The translations under genes and the position numbers were made by a program. DNA of 64,000 nucleotides from Terricaulis sp. (lineage in GTDB: Bacteria > Pseudomonadota > Alphaproteobacteria > Caulobacterales > Aquidulcibacteraceae), in the NCBI GenBank assembly GCA_024707365.1, contig JANPZV010000008.1:310001-374000 (forward strand), given 5' to 3'. A model generated the notes under the pieces. The model did no database searches, had not been told where the DNA came from, and worked only from the letters and a program-made list of their open reading frames with translations. How positions within the stretch are numbered: position 1 is the stretch's first letter; every line of letters starts with the position of its first letter. Shown here piece by piece: positions 63,291 to 64,000 of this stretch.

Positions 63291-63938
63291 CTAACTCAGG
63301 CTCTTCTCCAATGCCGCCAGGGCCTCGACGTGATCGTCGGTGCGAAGGGGCGCGGTCGAAAAGTAGATGTTTTGGTCGAACGGGATTCCCGCACGGCGCT
63401 CCAGGCTGAAATTGATTGGTGCGAAGGAGCGCTCGTGAGGGTCCGGCCCAAACCGAAGCTGAGAAAACTCGAATTCAAACTTGGGTCGGCCAGCGTCCTC
63501 CCATTTGTCCCCGATCAATTTGCGAAGCGCCTTGCTCCAAGGTGCAATCTTGTCCGCATTGATTGCAAGTTCAGCGACAACCGCACTCTCGTAAATTCTG
63601 CCATGCTTGAGCTGAGGCACCTCAGTTAGCCCCAACTCAGGCCCGATCCATGAAAACAAGTCATCTAGGAATGCATCGAACACGCGCGTGTTTGATGCGC
63701 CGCTGACAATCACGCCGTCATTGTAAATTTCAAACTTGTCAATTGCCGTGCCATTGAACACGCCGTGCAGGAACGTTATCGGCGTTTCTTGCATCTGTTC
63801 CATAGTGCGAGGAACGCCACCAAAGTGGTAGTGCTCGGTTAGCTTCTTCGCCGCGAATGGAAGAAATAACTGCCCCTCTGGGCGGCGCACGGCGGTCAAG
63901 TACGTTATCTTGCTCTGCTGGACTTGCAGGAGTTGCAT
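63291..63938 (-). CDS. Hypothetical protein, possibly running past the window edge
   Basis: At least 215 residues from the ATG at 63938 (MQLLQVQQSKITYLTAVRRP). The frame is open further upstream through a TTG at 63968 to the window end, so the true start may be outside. Segments such as GGVPRTMEQMQETPITFLHG and SFAPINFSLERRAGIPFDQN suggest a soluble beta-rich protein. I do not recognise a family. Base composition is lower in GC than most of the window, consistent with transfer. Confidence 0.6.
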   Translation of the reverse strand: MQLLQVQQSKITYLTAVRRPEGQLFLPFAAKKLTEHYHFGGVPRTMEQMQETPITFLHGVFNGTAIDKFEIYNDGVIVSGASNTRVFDAFLDDLFSWIGPELGLTEVPQLKHGRIYESAVVAELAINADKIAPWSKALRKLIGDKWEDAGRPKFEFEFSQLRFGPDPHERSFAPINFSLERRAGIPFDQNIYFSTAPLRTDDHVEALAALEKSLS

Positions 63939-64000
63939 GAGACAGCCCGATTTGTTGGAGTTTGCCAAGTTGATCCAAGGCGCTCGGCTGCTTCGCAGCA

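Noticed and set aside
1..64000. CRISPR arrays, tRNA or rRNA genes, complete insertion sequences
   Set aside because: I looked for regularly spaced direct repeats, cloverleaf-type sequences and transposase motifs (DDE, HUH) and saw none. The repeats present are palindromes without spacers.

Overview
The window reads as chromosomal DNA of a high-GC alphaproteobacterium, most likely in Caulobacterales or the Hyphomonadaceae and relatives. Four things point there. The run surf1-thrC-M16 peptidase follows cytochrome oxidase genes in this class. The order ispH-(thrB)-rnhA is alphaproteobacterial. The order histone-deacetylase-like / xseB / ispA / dxs is alphaproteobacterial. The order fliQ-fliR-flhB-cckA is the Caulobacter arrangement, and a TTAA-N7-TTAA CtrA-type site lies between divergent flagellar operons. 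I see no rRNA, tRNA, CRISPR array, intact transposase or prophage.

Layout. 0-7 kb: SURF1, threonine synthase, M16 peptidase, acetyltransferase, YqgE, peroxiredoxin, an SPFH/NfeD pair and RNase HI. 7-14 kb: minus-strand operon ispH / glycerate-kinase-like / thrB / membrane protein / rnhA, then argS and a thiolase. 14-19.5 kb: MAPEG protein, diheme cytochrome plus beta-helix protein, YqjD/YqjE-like membrane genes, Nudix hydrolase and an H1-like histone. 19.6-31 kb: FAD-linked oxidase, TsaC, a cytochrome b561-YceI fusion with two more YceI lipoproteins, acyl-CoA dehydrogenase, DUF2235, a metallo-hydrolase and Tag glycosylase. 31-41 kb: SDR, CreA, an ABC-2 exporter, two tandem 30-residue peptides, and a two-component system with two PepSY proteins. 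40-49.4 kb: deacetylase/xseB/ispA/dxs, interrupted by CsaA, a toxin-antitoxin pair and a TIR-like membrane protein, followed by an AT-richer Sll1717-type ATPase gene. 50-61.5 kb: patatin lipoprotein and flagellar genes (flgB, flgC, fliE, fliO, fliP, fliQ, fliR, flhB), ending in the cell-cycle kinase gene cckA. 61.6-64 kb: a HigBA-type toxin-antitoxin and small unknown genes.

Two features cut across the window. First, about 26 apparent single-base frameshifts lie in 21 genes, including essential ones (argS, ispA, flhB, cckA). Almost all sit in short homopolymers or beside CGATCG. Wherever I can place the indel, undoing it gives a whole number of codons and restores family motifs. Residual sequencing error is the simplest explanation, so I give these genes at full corrected extent and flag each. 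Second, the intergenic gaps are rich in palindromic repeats of several distinct designs. These include palindromes whose arms are runs of 7-base words, a 166-bp double hairpin that begins and ends on the stop codons of two convergent genes, and a GGA-SCGC palindrome family, one copy of which has become coding sequence in fliP.
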